Part shown: positions 53,805 through 62,147 of the stretch, one piece after another | Position numbering within the stretch: the first letter of the stretch is position 1 | Layout: every line of letters starts with the position of its first letter | Source of the DNA: Candidatus Poribacteria bacterium | Lineage (GTDB): Bacteria > Poribacteria > WGA-4E > WGA-3G | Assembly (NCBI GenBank): GCA_003635195.1 | Contig: PYIY01000036.1 | Coordinates: 5,005-69,004, forward strand | DNA length: 64,000 nt | Reading direction: 5' to 3' | Position numbers and translations under genes: made by a program | The notes under the pieces: generated by a model | Seen by the model: only the letters and a program-made list of their open reading frames with translations | The model's database searches: none | Told to the model about the DNA's origin: nothing

Positions 53805-55055
53805 ATGAGGCTTTTAGAGAATATTATATCAGCGTTTTCAGTTCTTCGGGCGAGCAAGTTGCGTACCATTCTTACGCTCTTAGGGATCACGATCGGGATT
53901 GCTGGTATCATTGCGATGATGTCCTTTGGCGCAGGTGCTGAAAAACTTATCATGGCGGAATTTGAGAAGATAGGGGGTCCCAGCATGTTCGGTGTTTACC
54001 GACCTGGGCATATCCGAAAAAACGGGCGATGGCAACGCAATACCAGTCCACATCACCTGGAGATGCAAGACCTCCGAGATGTTCTCGCTGAATGTCCCTC
54101 TGTTGAGGTCGCTACTGTTGAAGGCAGCTACTATATCAATCTCGGCATTGACGGAAAATTTCAACGCACCTATCTCCGCGCAACAACAAATGAATACCAA
54201 GCCGTTCGAGAATGGCGTACTGAGTATGGTAGATTCCTTGCCGATACCGACATGGACGCGTGGACAAAAGTGTGTGTCATCGGTTCAAAGATCTGGAAAG
54301 AACAGTTTAAAGGACAGGATCCCATCGGTAAGGAAGTGGTCATCAACAACTTTGGGAACAACAAACGGTTTACAGTTATCGGTATTATGGAGAGCCGCGG
54401 TGATGGATTAGAGCGCGGCAAAAGCGATGACAATATGCTCTTCATTCCGATTACAACCGCACAAAAACGGTTTTGGGGGCACGATCACGTTGGACATATC
54501 ATGGTGCGTGCCAAAAGTCCGATGCATGTCGATCAAGCGTTGAAAGAGGTAAGGACGATCATCATGCGTAACCATGGTGGTGATGGCACCTTTTTCCGAA
54601 CCTGGTCCGCTAAACGGGGCATCGCACAGGCGAAAAGAATGATCCTTATTATAGAGACGGTGCTGGTCGTCATTGCGTCTGTGTCTCTGATTGTTGCGGG
54701 CATCGGGATTCTCAACATTATGCTGGTTTCAGTCACGGAGCGGATACCCGAGATCGGATTGCGGAAAGCAGTCGGCGCGAAAAGTTTTAACATCCGAATG
54801 CAGTTCTTAACAGAATCTGTGATTTTATGTTTGATCGGGAGTCTGCTCGGTATTGCGTTCGGTGCGTTTGCTGGAAAAGGCTTCGCTTGGATAGTGGGTA
54901 AGTTTTTGGAAGAAATGGCGTGGCCCGCTGTGATTACGCCGGAAGCCGTGCTGATTTCTGTCTGCGCGGGTGCTGCGGTAGGTATCTTCTTCGGTTATTA
55001 CCCCGCCAGTCGAGCTGCTAAAATGACACCCATTGATGCCATCCGCCATACGTAA
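53805..55055 (+). CDS. MacB/FtsX-type ABC transporter permease, copy 1
   Basis: 416 residues. N-terminal membrane helix (about 18-45, LRTILTLLGITIGIAGIIAM), a large periplasmic MacB_PCD domain (about 50-270) and three C-terminal helices of the FtsX domain (about 282-410: VVIASVSLIVAGIGILNIML, then EIGLRKAVGAKSF). Such permeases work as mechanotransmission partners of a MacB-type ATPase in export of lipoproteins, toxins or antibiotics. No ATPase gene is in the window. AAAGGAATAGGT precedes the ATG. A 262-base intergenic region with AT-rich DNA precedes the gene. Confidence 0.9.
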   Translation: MRLLENIISAFSVLRASKLRTILTLLGITIGIAGIIAMMSFGAGAEKLIMAEFEKIGGPSMFGVYRPGHIRKNGRWQRNTSPHHLEMQDLRDVLAECPSVEVATVEGSYYINLGIDGKFQRTYLRATTNEYQAVREWRTEYGRFLADTDMDAWTKVCVIGSKIWKEQFKGQDPIGKEVVINNFGNNKRFTVIGIMESRGDGLERGKSDDNMLFIPITTAQKRFWGHDHVGHIMVRAKSPMHVDQALKEVRTIIMRNHGGDGTFFRTWSAKRGIAQAKRMILIIETVLVVIASVSLIVAGIGILNIMLVSVTERIPEIGLRKAVGAKSFNIRMQFLTESVILCLIGSLLGIAFGAFAGKGFAWIVGKFLEEMAWPAVITPEAVLISVCAGAAVGIFFGYYPASRAAKMTPIDAIRHT

Positions 55056-55078
55056 CATATGTAATAAGGGAACCGAGC

Positions 55079-56317
55079 ATGCACATGCTGGAGAATCTAA
55101 TCTCAGCGTTTTCCGTCCTCCGCGGAAGTAAACTCCGCACAATCCTCACCCTCTTAGGTATTACTATCGGGATCGCGGGTGTCATCGCGATGATGTCTTT
55201 TGGCGCAGGTGCCGAAAAACTCATGATGGCAGAATTCGAGAATATTGGTGGTCCGAGTATGTTTGGTGTTTATCGCCCCGGTTATATTCGGAAAAACAAC
55301 CGTTGGCAGCGCAACACCAGCCCACATTTCTTAGAGATGCGAGATCTCCACGATATCCTCTTAGAATGCCCATCCGTTGAGGTCGCCACTGTAGAAAGGA
55401 GTCACTTCATCAACTTTAAAGTTGACGGAAAACATCGGCAAACCTACATGCGCGCAACAACGAATGCATACCAATCTGTCCGCCGATGGAAAACGGAATA
55501 CGGTAGATTCCTCGCCGATACCGATATGGATTTTTGGAATAAGGTCTGTGTTATCGGTGCAAAGGTCTGGAAGGAGCAGTTCAAGGGACAGAATCCGATT
55601 GGTAAAGAGGTCGGTATCAACAATAGGCGTTTTACCATTATCGGCATTATGGAGGGTCGCGGTGATGGATTGGAACGCGGCAGAAGCGATGATAATATGA
55701 TCTTCGTCCCTATCACCACTGCGCAAACCCGTTTCGGTGGACGAAATCGCGTCGGTGCGATCATGGCGCGCGCCAAAAGCCTTGATGTCGTTGAACAAGC
55801 ACTCAAAGAGGTCAAAACTGTTATATCACGCAATCACGGCGGCGACGATACCTTTTTCCGAACCTGGAACGCGAAAAAAGGGATTGAAAGCGGAAAGCGG
55901 ATGATCTTTATTATTGAGTCAGTTTTGGTCGTCATTGCGTCTGTGTCCTTGATTGTTGCGGGCATCGGGATTCTCAATATCATGCTCGTCTCAGTAACGG
56001 AACGGATACCGGAGATCGGACTACGGAAAGCAGTCGGCGCGAAAAGCCTTGATATCCGCTTACAGTTCCTGACGGAATCTGTGATTTTATGTCTGATTGG
56101 CAGCCTGCTCGGTATCGCATTGGGTGCTTTGGTAGGGAACGGTTTTGCGTGGATAGTCGGCAAGGTTTTAGAGGACATGTCGTGGCCCGCTGTGATTACG
56201 TTGAAAGCCGTGCTGATCTCTGTCGGTGCGGGTGCTGCGGTAGGTATCTTCTTCGGCTATTACCCCGCCAGCCAAGCCGCTAAGATGACGCCCATTGATG
56301 CCATCCGTCATACATAG
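55079..56317 (+). CDS. MacB/FtsX-type ABC transporter permease, copy 2
   Basis: 412 residues, same layout as the previous gene (helix about 18-45, periplasmic domain, three C-terminal helices) and clearly a tandem duplicate: long runs such as TLLGITIGIAG and PEIGLRKAVGAKS are identical. Divergence is concentrated in the periplasmic part (residues 95-250). The two probably form a heterodimer or serve separate ATPases. AAGGGAACCGAGC precedes the ATG, 23 bases after the first copy. Confidence 0.9.
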   Translation: MHMLENLISAFSVLRGSKLRTILTLLGITIGIAGVIAMMSFGAGAEKLMMAEFENIGGPSMFGVYRPGYIRKNNRWQRNTSPHFLEMRDLHDILLECPSVEVATVERSHFINFKVDGKHRQTYMRATTNAYQSVRRWKTEYGRFLADTDMDFWNKVCVIGAKVWKEQFKGQNPIGKEVGINNRRFTIIGIMEGRGDGLERGRSDDNMIFVPITTAQTRFGGRNRVGAIMARAKSLDVVEQALKEVKTVISRNHGGDDTFFRTWNAKKGIESGKRMIFIIESVLVVIASVSLIVAGIGILNIMLVSVTERIPEIGLRKAVGAKSLDIRLQFLTESVILCLIGSLLGIALGALVGNGFAWIVGKVLEDMSWPAVITLKAVLISVGAGAAVGIFFGYYPASQAAKMTPIDAIRHT

Positions 56318-56342
56318 GGATAAGGGCAGTGCCTAATACCCA

Positions 56343-56463
56343 TAGGACTTACGCATGCTGCTCTTTTGTAGCATAAACTGTTAGTTTGTGGCAGGAGACC
56401 GCTGCGTTTTCCGAAAATACTCATCTAACAGAACGGGCTACGGTCAAAATTGCGTAAGTCCTA
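56343..56463. mobile_element. MITE-like element with perfect 13-base terminal repeats
   Basis: TAGGACTTACGCA (56343-56355) and TGCGTAAGTCCTA (56451-56463) are perfect inverted repeats. The 95-base interior is noncoding. It matches the ends of the element at 7612-7734, but the interior differs. The element lies 24 bases before the Uma2 gene and may have placed or removed promoter DNA. Confidence 0.65.
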
Positions 56464-56486
56464 ATCCAATTGAAAGGATAAAACCG

Positions 56487-57053
56487 ATGCCCAATTCCCA
56501 AACAGACCCTAAGTCTATTCAAAAGATACCAGTACCCAATAGGATGACCTTGGAGGAATTTCTTGAAAACGACTTAGAGGGGTATGAATATGTAAAAGGC
56601 GAATTAGTCCGTATGCCTCCCACGTCAATGGAACACGGTGAGATAAGTAGTAACGTTATCCTCCATTTGAGTTTGTATGTCTTTGAACATCAGCTGGGAC
56701 GTTTGTATACCGCAGGTACAACATTCCACTTAGGGGATCGGGCGGTGAAACCTGACGTTGCGTTTGTTTCAACAGACCGATTACCAGAAAATAGAGAGCA
56801 GGCATCACCTATCCCGCCGGATTTGGCGGTTGAAGTCGTCTCGCCATCAGACAAACACTATGATGTCACTGAAAAAGCACTCGCCTATTTGAAAGCAGGC
56901 ACGCGCCTTGTTTGGGTGATTGAACCCGTCGCGAAAACAGTGATGATTTACCGATCCGAGACCGATTTCACTGTACTGAACTATGAGGACACATTGACAG
57001 GTGAAGATGTCGTTGAGGGATTTAAATGTCCAGTCGCGCAACTCTTTGAATAG
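56487..57053 (+). CDS. Uma2-family PD-(D/E)XK endonuclease
   Basis: 188 residues from ATG 56487 (AAAGGATAAAACCG before it); longer frames upstream run into the MITE. The Uma2 signature is complete: MTLEEFLENDLEGYEYVKGE, VKPDVAFVS (catalytic aspartate) and DLAVEVVSPSDKHYDVTEKA (E-x-V variant of ExK), then YLKAGTRLVWVI. Uma2 proteins are expanded in cyanobacteria and related large genomes; their target is not known. It leads a same-strand run of four nuclease/methylase-type genes. Confidence 0.92.
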   Translation: MPNSQTDPKSIQKIPVPNRMTLEEFLENDLEGYEYVKGELVRMPPTSMEHGEISSNVILHLSLYVFEHQLGRLYTAGTTFHLGDRAVKPDVAFVSTDRLPENREQASPIPPDLAVEVVSPSDKHYDVTEKALAYLKAGTRLVWVIEPVAKTVMIYRSETDFTVLNYEDTLTGEDVVEGFKCPVAQLFE

Positions 57054-57069
57054 ATTTTAAGGGAGAGAA

Positions 57070-58044
57070 ATGCCTCTTTTTAGATTAGAAAAATCAGAGG
57101 GGGACGATATGTCAAAAGGAAGACTTGTCATCGCCCCAAAAACGAAACTTGAACTTGAAAAACATCTGGAGAATTGGCTCGAAAACAGTCCGGAACAGAC
57201 GCTTGCTCAAGAGGACTTTCTCTGGATTGGTCGGCAAACGAGTGCTACAGGCGAAAACGGCACCATCTTTTCTGACCTATTTGGGGTCGATTCTAAAGGA
57301 AACCTTGTCATCGCTGAACTCAAAAAAGGACGGACTCCGCGCGACATAATAGCACAAATACTTGACTATGCTGCGTGGGCAGATGATCTTTCAGATGCAC
57401 AGATTCGCGGCATAGCTGAAGCTTACTTTAAGACTCGAGAAGGGTTTCAAGAAAAAACTTTCGACGAGGCTTTCAGAGAGGCGTTTGATATACCTGAAAC
57501 TGACGAACTTCCTCGACTCAATGGTGGAGACTTGCGTTTGTTTATCGTCGCGGAAGAAATTCCATCGCGAGTCGCACGTGTCTGCCGCTTCCTCCGAAGT
57601 TCACACGGTATAAATGTCAGCTGCGTAGATATTTCTATATTCCAAACAGAGTCACATGAAATTGTCGTTAGTACGGAAACAGTCGTTGGAGATGAGGACT
57701 TTGTTGTGCCAAAAACACAACAGCAAGAACGTCCTTCCTCTCCGCCACGCCCCCCGAGTGATCGTCCAATAGAGGATATAATATTGGAAACTGTCCAGGA
57801 ATTTACAAAAGGCGATCTAAACGCTATATTCACACTCAAAGAGATTGAACAAATCATTTCGGAGAAACATCCTGATTTAGCTAAGAGTGATAAAGTAAGA
57901 AATCGGATAAGAGGGAGCTGTGTTGACTTTGAAAAACGGCATACTTATAGTCCTATAGGTCCAAATACATACCAGTGGGTATCAAGAGGAAAATACCGTC
58001 TATACAATTCTGAAAAGGACAAGGTGGAGACAGATAATGAGTAA
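57070..58044 (+). CDS. NucS/DUF91-like PD-(D/E)XK nuclease with C-terminal winged-helix region
   Basis: 324 residues. After an N-terminal helix-rich segment, residues about 60-120 carry the nuclease core: SDLFGVDSKGNLVIAELKKG (aspartate, then E-x-K) followed by TPRDIIAQILDYAAW, the layout of NucS/DUF91 nucleases. Residues 125-215 look like a substrate-binding part. After a proline-rich linker (SSPPRPPSDR) the C-terminal 95 residues (FTLKEIEQIISEKHPDLAKS) resemble a winged-helix DNA-binding domain. GGAGAGAA precedes the ATG. It overlaps the DUF2283 gene by eight bases and stands two genes before a D12 methylase. Confidence 0.8.
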   Translation: MPLFRLEKSEGDDMSKGRLVIAPKTKLELEKHLENWLENSPEQTLAQEDFLWIGRQTSATGENGTIFSDLFGVDSKGNLVIAELKKGRTPRDIIAQILDYAAWADDLSDAQIRGIAEAYFKTREGFQEKTFDEAFREAFDIPETDELPRLNGGDLRLFIVAEEIPSRVARVCRFLRSSHGINVSCVDISIFQTESHEIVVSTETVVGDEDFVVPKTQQQERPSSPPRPPSDRPIEDIILETVQEFTKGDLNAIFTLKEIEQIISEKHPDLAKSDKVRNRIRGSCVDFEKRHTYSPIGPNTYQWVSRGKYRLYNSEKDKVETDNE

Positions 58045-58270
58045 GCCAAAGATGACCTATTTTGAGAAAGAAGATATATTGCATCTCGTGATTTCCGATG
58101 AACCTGAAAGCGACAGTATTGAACTGAGTCCCAATATCACGGCTGAACTGAATGACAACGGCGAACTTATTGGTATTGAGATTCTGAATGCCAGTGTTTT
58201 CATTCAAGAAACAGTTTTAGACACAGGCTTTGCTAAAGGACTATCATTTGCCAGCATCCAAACTTCTTAA
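58037..58270 (+). CDS. DUF2283 small protein
   Basis: 77 residues with the DUF2283 pattern: YFEKEDILHLVISDE, then SDSIELSPNITAELNDNGEL, then IGIEILNAS. Function is unknown; family members are small beta-proteins often found beside toxin-antitoxin or phage-defence genes. Its ATG overlaps the end of the nuclease gene by eight bases, with AAGGTGGAG upstream. Confidence 0.85.
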   Translation: MSKPKMTYFEKEDILHLVISDEPESDSIELSPNITAELNDNGELIGIEILNASVFIQETVLDTGFAKGLSFASIQTS

Positions 58271-58276
58271 CAATGC

Positions 58277-58291
58277 TGGTGAAAGTCACCA
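58277..58291. repeat. Short hairpin after the DUF2283 gene
   Basis: TGGTGA (58277-58282) and TCACCA (58286-58291) around AAG. Lacks a T run. Confidence 0.4.
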
Positions 58292-58331
58292 GAGATATTA
58301 CAATCCCCAAGTGGATAGATGACATAAAACT

Positions 58332-59456
58332 GTGCAACAAACGCTTCCACATCTCCATGTGCCCTCTACAGAAGGCATTAAGTACATTGGCTCCAAGCTG
58401 AAACTTATCCCACATATCCTTGAGCTCATCAAAAAAGTTAACGCCAAAACAATCCTCGACGGCTTCGCAGGCACAACCCGCGTCTCACAAGCACTCGCCA
58501 AACTCGGCTATACCGTTATCGCTAACGACATCGCCCCGTGGTCTAAAGTCTTCGGGACCTGCTACCTCCGCAATACAAAACCGCGAGAAGCGTATCAACC
58601 GCTCATTAATCATCTCAACGCTGTGTCGCCCGTTGACGGATGGTTCACCGAACATTACGGCGGACACGCCAATGGGGGCAACGCAATCCAAGCAGATGGA
58701 CTCAAGAAACCGTGGCAACTCCACAACACCCGTAAACTGGACGCGATTCGGCAAGAGATCGAAATTCTCAACCTTAATCCGATTGATAAAGCGGTGGCAC
58801 TCACAAGTCTAATTCTTGCACTCGACCGTGTTGACAGTAGCCTCGGTCACTTTTCAGCATATCTCAAAGAATGGGCAGCACGTTCCTATAAAGACTTAGT
58901 GCTTGAAGTCCCTCAAGTTTTCACATCAGAAGGAGCGCATCAGGTCTACCAGAGCGACATCTTTGACCTCGTGCCGCGTGTCTCCGTAGACCTTGCTTAC
59001 TTTGATCCACCCTACGGCTCAAACAACGAAAAAATGCCACCCTCCCGGGTCAGATATGCCGCCTACTACCATCTCTGGAAAAGCGTTATCCTTTTCGACA
59101 AACCCACCCTTTTCGGCAAAGCAAAACGGCGAGAGGATACATCTGATCCGCTCGCCGCGTCTGTATTTGAGGAATTCCGGCTCAACGATGACGGACATTT
59201 CATCGCCGTTGAAGCCATCGCAAAATTGATCCGAGAGACACAAGCGCGTTGGATTCTGCTGTCCTACAGTTCCGGTGGTCGTGCGACTGCTCAGCAACTC
59301 GATGCAGTCATGCAGAACAACGGGAAACTCCTCGCTGTCCTTGAGATTGACTACAAAAAGAACGTCATGGCAGGTATGAAATGGACGGACGAATGGGTAA
59401 ACGACGCTGAAACACCGAACCGAGAATTCCTTTTTCTTCTTGAGAAATTTTTTTAA
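58332..59456 (+). CDS. D12-class DNA adenine methyltransferase
   Basis: Begins with GTG 58332; 374 residues, longer than Dam (about 280). Motifs: KYIGSKLKLIPHI near the N-terminus, SAM motif ILDGFAGTTRVSQAL (41-55), and catalytic YFDPPYGSNNEKM with D225-P-P-Y (motif IV). The C-terminal part (RWILLSYSSGGRATAQQLDA) is typical of the MboII/HpaI-like branch. It methylates adenine at an unknown site, either as the protecting half of a restriction system with the NucS-like protein or as a solitary regulator. The ribosome site is weak. The gene is followed by a dispersed repeat. Confidence 0.92.
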   Translation: MQQTLPHLHVPSTEGIKYIGSKLKLIPHILELIKKVNAKTILDGFAGTTRVSQALAKLGYTVIANDIAPWSKVFGTCYLRNTKPREAYQPLINHLNAVSPVDGWFTEHYGGHANGGNAIQADGLKKPWQLHNTRKLDAIRQEIEILNLNPIDKAVALTSLILALDRVDSSLGHFSAYLKEWAARSYKDLVLEVPQVFTSEGAHQVYQSDIFDLVPRVSVDLAYFDPPYGSNNEKMPPSRVRYAAYYHLWKSVILFDKPTLFGKAKRREDTSDPLAASVFEEFRLNDDGHFIAVEAIAKLIRETQARWILLSYSSGGRATAQQLDAVMQNNGKLLAVLEIDYKKNVMAGMKWTDEWVNDAETPNREFLFLLEKFF

Positions 59457-59527
59457 TTATACCTTGCGGAAAAACAACGCGGATTCAGTCTATTACATGC
59501 ATTGGATCTTGAACCAGAAAATGAACT

Positions 59528-59563
59528 GAAAGTCCCCCTGATAAGGGGGATTTAGGGGGTTTT
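59528..59563. repeat. Dispersed palindromic repeat, copy 2
   Basis: GAAAGTCCCCCTGATAAGGG followed by GGATTTAGGGGGTTTT; the second copy of the unit at 7635-7667. It lies between the convergent methylase and dehydrogenase genes. Confidence 0.6.
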
Positions 59564-59639
59564 CTTCAAGGTAAAACTATTATTTTGACAATATTTTCAC
59601 TGATAGCGGCTTAAATGCTTATGCCGAGCTCACGTTAGA

Positions 59640-60650
59640 TCACAGTTTCAGTGGTTGTGAAGTATCCTTGCAAAACGCTTTAACTCTCGGATGATCCAAG
59701 ACTTCTGGATTCAAAATATATGCTGGGGCACGTCCTTGAATCGCGTCTGTAACCTGCTCAATTGTCCGAAGATCCAACCGAATACCAGATTCAACAGTCA
59801 TGCCAGCGTTGTGATTCGTACAGATAATGCGCGGGTGGTCTTTATGAATCGTGCGTGGTCCGTTAACCGGATCATCCACGACATAATACCAGAGTCGGTT
59901 TTCACTAACAGCGCGGTTCGCAGCTGCATCATCAACGAGGTTCCCACGTGACGGATTGATGAGAGACGCATGCGGTTTCATCGCGCAGAGTTCCTCGTAG
60001 CCGACAACCGTATCTGCCCCCGATAGGTGGAGAGATACGGTATCGCTCTCTTTGAAGAGCGTCAACGGTGTATCGACAGCCTCTGCCCCGAATTCCGCTG
60101 CGAGTTCAGCGATATCCGGACGAATATCATACACCAAAAGCCTCCCTTCCTCACCAAGAAGCGGACGCGCACGACGCGCAACCTCTTGTCCAATCCGACC
60201 AAAGCCGTACAAACCGAGCGTAGAACCCATCACCTCATGGGTCTTGATAAGCCCAAAATTCCCGTTATGGGAGGCATTGTTTAGCGTATAGACGCGCTTC
60301 ATAGTTGCAAACCACTGCGCAATCGCATACTCAGCGACAGTCACCATGTGTTCAGGAGCAATTGTGACAATGACACCGTACTCCGTCGCCAAATCAACCT
60401 TAACGGTTTCATATCCGACCCCCCAACGCGCAATGATTCGGAGCGATTCGGCTGCTTGGTAAAAGCTTTCATGAAAAGGCACCCCGCCTGCGATCATCCC
60501 AACAACACCATCAGCATGTTCCGCTGTCAGTTCCGGTGGGTGGATACTCAACTCACCAAGTTTCTGCAAATCTGCCAACGCCGCCCGGCGTTCCGCAGTA
60601 TCGAATTCGGTATTTTCAAAAATAGGAGATAGAAAAATTTTGGTTTCCAT
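59640..60650 (-). CDS. D-isomer-specific 2-hydroxyacid dehydrogenase
   Basis: 336 residues. The NAD domain has LGLYGFGRIGQEVARRA (GxGxxG at about 146-151) and the acidic DIRPD at the end of strand two. Catalytic residues: R in LINPSRGNLVDD, a D/E in YVVDDPVNGP and H in CTNHNAGMT. Similar to phosphoglycerate dehydrogenase relatives lacking the ACT domain. It would reduce a 2-oxo acid to a D-2-hydroxy acid or the reverse; the substrate is unknown. It lies 12 bases downstream of the PfkB kinase gene, so both are probably cotranscribed. Confidence 0.9.
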   Translation of the reverse strand: METKIFLSPIFENTEFDTAERRAALADLQKLGELSIHPPELTAEHADGVVGMIAGGVPFHESFYQAAESLRIIARWGVGYETVKVDLATEYGVIVTIAPEHMVTVAEYAIAQWFATMKRVYTLNNASHNGNFGLIKTHEVMGSTLGLYGFGRIGQEVARRARPLLGEEGRLLVYDIRPDIAELAAEFGAEAVDTPLTLFKESDTVSLHLSGADTVVGYEELCAMKPHASLINPSRGNLVDDAAANRAVSENRLWYYVVDDPVNGPRTIHKDHPRIICTNHNAGMTVESGIRLDLRTIEQVTDAIQGRAPAYILNPEVLDHPRVKAFCKDTSQPLKL

Positions 60651-60662
60651 AGTTTAATATGT

Positions 60663-61706
60663 TTAGCGACTGATACGAACACCGCCCGCCTGCATCGCCT
60701 TTTCTGCCTCTTCTGCTGTTGCCCAGTTGAAATCACCGGGGAATGTATGCGCCAAGGCGGAATACCCGCCAGCGAAATCGACAGCCTCCTGCAGCGATTT
60801 GCCGTTCAACAGACTATAGATTAACCCTGATGAGAAGCTATCACCGCCACCTACACGGTCAACGAGTTCTAAGTTCTCATAAATACGCGATAGATAAAAG
60901 TCTTCACCATCAAATAGGAGTGTCCGCCAATCGTTGAGCCAACCGGTTTTCGCATCACGTAACGTTGTACCGATCATCTCAATATTTGGGAAAGCGTCTT
61001 TGACGCGCTGCGCGACTGCTTTGTAACTCTCAGGTTCGAGTTTACTATAGGATTCGGTGGTCCCTTCCGCTGCGAAACCGAGCGATTTCTCAAAGTCTTC
61101 CTCGTTACCGATGAGAACGGAGACATACTCCATCATGGGTCGGTTCGCGGCTTGTGCTTCCTCAGCACTCCACAATTTAGAGCGGAAGTTCAGGTCGTAA
61201 CTGGTTTTGACACCTGCTGCACGTGCTGCTTGAAGTGCCTCTGCTGAGACCGCAGCCGCGGATGCCGACAACGCTGGTGTAATCCCGCTGAGATGGAACC
61301 ACCGGGCATTGCTAAAAATAGATGCCCAATCAATTTCACCGGGTTGCACTTTGGAGATTGCTGAGTACCCACGGTCATAAGTAACACTACTCGCACGCGG
61401 CCCCGCACCCATTTCGACGTGATAAAACCCGTTTCGTTCAAAGCCGACACCGTCGAAGTCTACCCAGATGATGTTGGACATGTCTACGCCGAGTTCGCGT
61501 CCTTTATTGCGGATGTAGCGCCCCGACCAGTTATCCACGAGTCGTGATACCCATGCTGTCCGCAGTCCGAGCTGCGCACCATTCACAGCGACGTTCATCT
61601 CCGCACCACCAGCCGTGATTGACAGCGATGTCACGTTCTCAAGACGCATAAACTCTGGTGAGGTGAGACGAATCATCGCTTCTCCAAATGTGACTAAATC
61701 ATACAT
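60663..61706 (-). CDS. PfkB-family sugar kinase (2-keto-3-deoxygluconate kinase-like)
   Basis: 347 residues. LVTFGEAMIRLTSPE, then ITAGGAEMNVAVNGAQLG is the PfkB N-terminal signature with the sugar-binding loop; VGGGDSFSSGLIYSL near residue 295 carries the anion hole and catalytic aspartate (GGGD instead of GAGD). Sequence style is that of KDG kinase or fructokinase. AGGAG before the ATG supports the start. Beside the dehydrogenase and the enolase-superfamily enzyme it suggests breakdown of sugar acids: dehydration followed by phosphorylation. Confidence 0.9.
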   Translation of the reverse strand: MYDLVTFGEAMIRLTSPEFMRLENVTSLSITAGGAEMNVAVNGAQLGLRTAWVSRLVDNWSGRYIRNKGRELGVDMSNIIWVDFDGVGFERNGFYHVEMGAGPRASSVTYDRGYSAISKVQPGEIDWASIFSNARWFHLSGITPALSASAAAVSAEALQAARAAGVKTSYDLNFRSKLWSAEEAQAANRPMMEYVSVLIGNEEDFEKSLGFAAEGTTESYSKLEPESYKAVAQRVKDAFPNIEMIGTTLRDAKTGWLNDWRTLLFDGEDFYLSRIYENLELVDRVGGGDSFSSGLIYSLLNGKSLQEAVDFAGGYSALAHTFPGDFNWATAEEAEKAMQAGGVRISR

Positions 61707-61709
61707 ATT

Positions 61710-61976
61710 TCATTCTCCTGTTTTGATGTCTGTTGTATTCTGGTATTCCTGATAAAGGTTTTCAATACACTCTCCACAGAAACAGTAGACCCTGCCATAT
61801 CCGCCAATCTCTTTTTCAAGCAGTTGGTTCATCGGGAACTCTTCTTGACAAACAGCACAAATTTCTATGGGTTCTTTGGGTTCATCCGTCTCATCACCCG
61901 ATTTTTGCCGAGACATGAGATGCAGAATCAACCAGACAGCGATAGGTGTAAAAATTACAAAAATAACAAATAGCAT
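61710..61976 (-). CDS. Small membrane protein with C-terminal zinc ribbon
   Basis: About 88 residues from ATG 61976 (GAGGA eight bases before it; two further starts lie at 61991 and 62006). One hydrophobic helix (MLFVIFVIFTPIAVWLIL) is followed by an acidic linker and ICAVCQEEF, then CFCGECIENL, a treble-clef-like pair of CxxC knuckles. It should be anchored in the inner membrane with the zinc domain in the cytoplasm. Function is unknown. It lies three bases upstream of the PfkB stop-to-start junction on the same strand, so it probably shares that message. Confidence 0.65.
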   Translation of the reverse strand: MLFVIFVIFTPIAVWLILHLMSRQKSGDETDEPKEPIEICAVCQEEFPMNQLLEKEIGGYGRVYCFCGECIENLYQEYQNTTDIKTGE

Positions 61977-62060
61977 TGCGTGTTTCCTCATAACAACGAA
62001 CAGCAACTATAATGCCTATTACTATAGTCGATAACGCCGAAGATGTCAACGGAAATTGTT

Positions 62061-62090
62061 TTGATTAATTCGCGGTCGCCGTGCTAAAAT
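62061..62090 (+). promoter_or_regulatory. Sigma-70-like promoter of the enolase-superfamily gene
   Basis: TTGATT (62061-62066), 18 bases, TAAAAT (62085-62090). The leader ends in AACCGCAAGGAAAGTT before the ATG at 62148. Confidence 0.5.
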
Positions 62091-62147
62091 ACGTGAACAC
62101 ATCAAGCACTCTAAAACCGCCACGTAACCGCAAGGAAAGTTAAAAAA

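Noticed and set aside
53669..53986. Minus-strand frame over the first permease start, repeated in a similar form at 55018-55224
   Set aside because: Both are shadows of the same duplicated permease sequence; neither has its own ribosome site.
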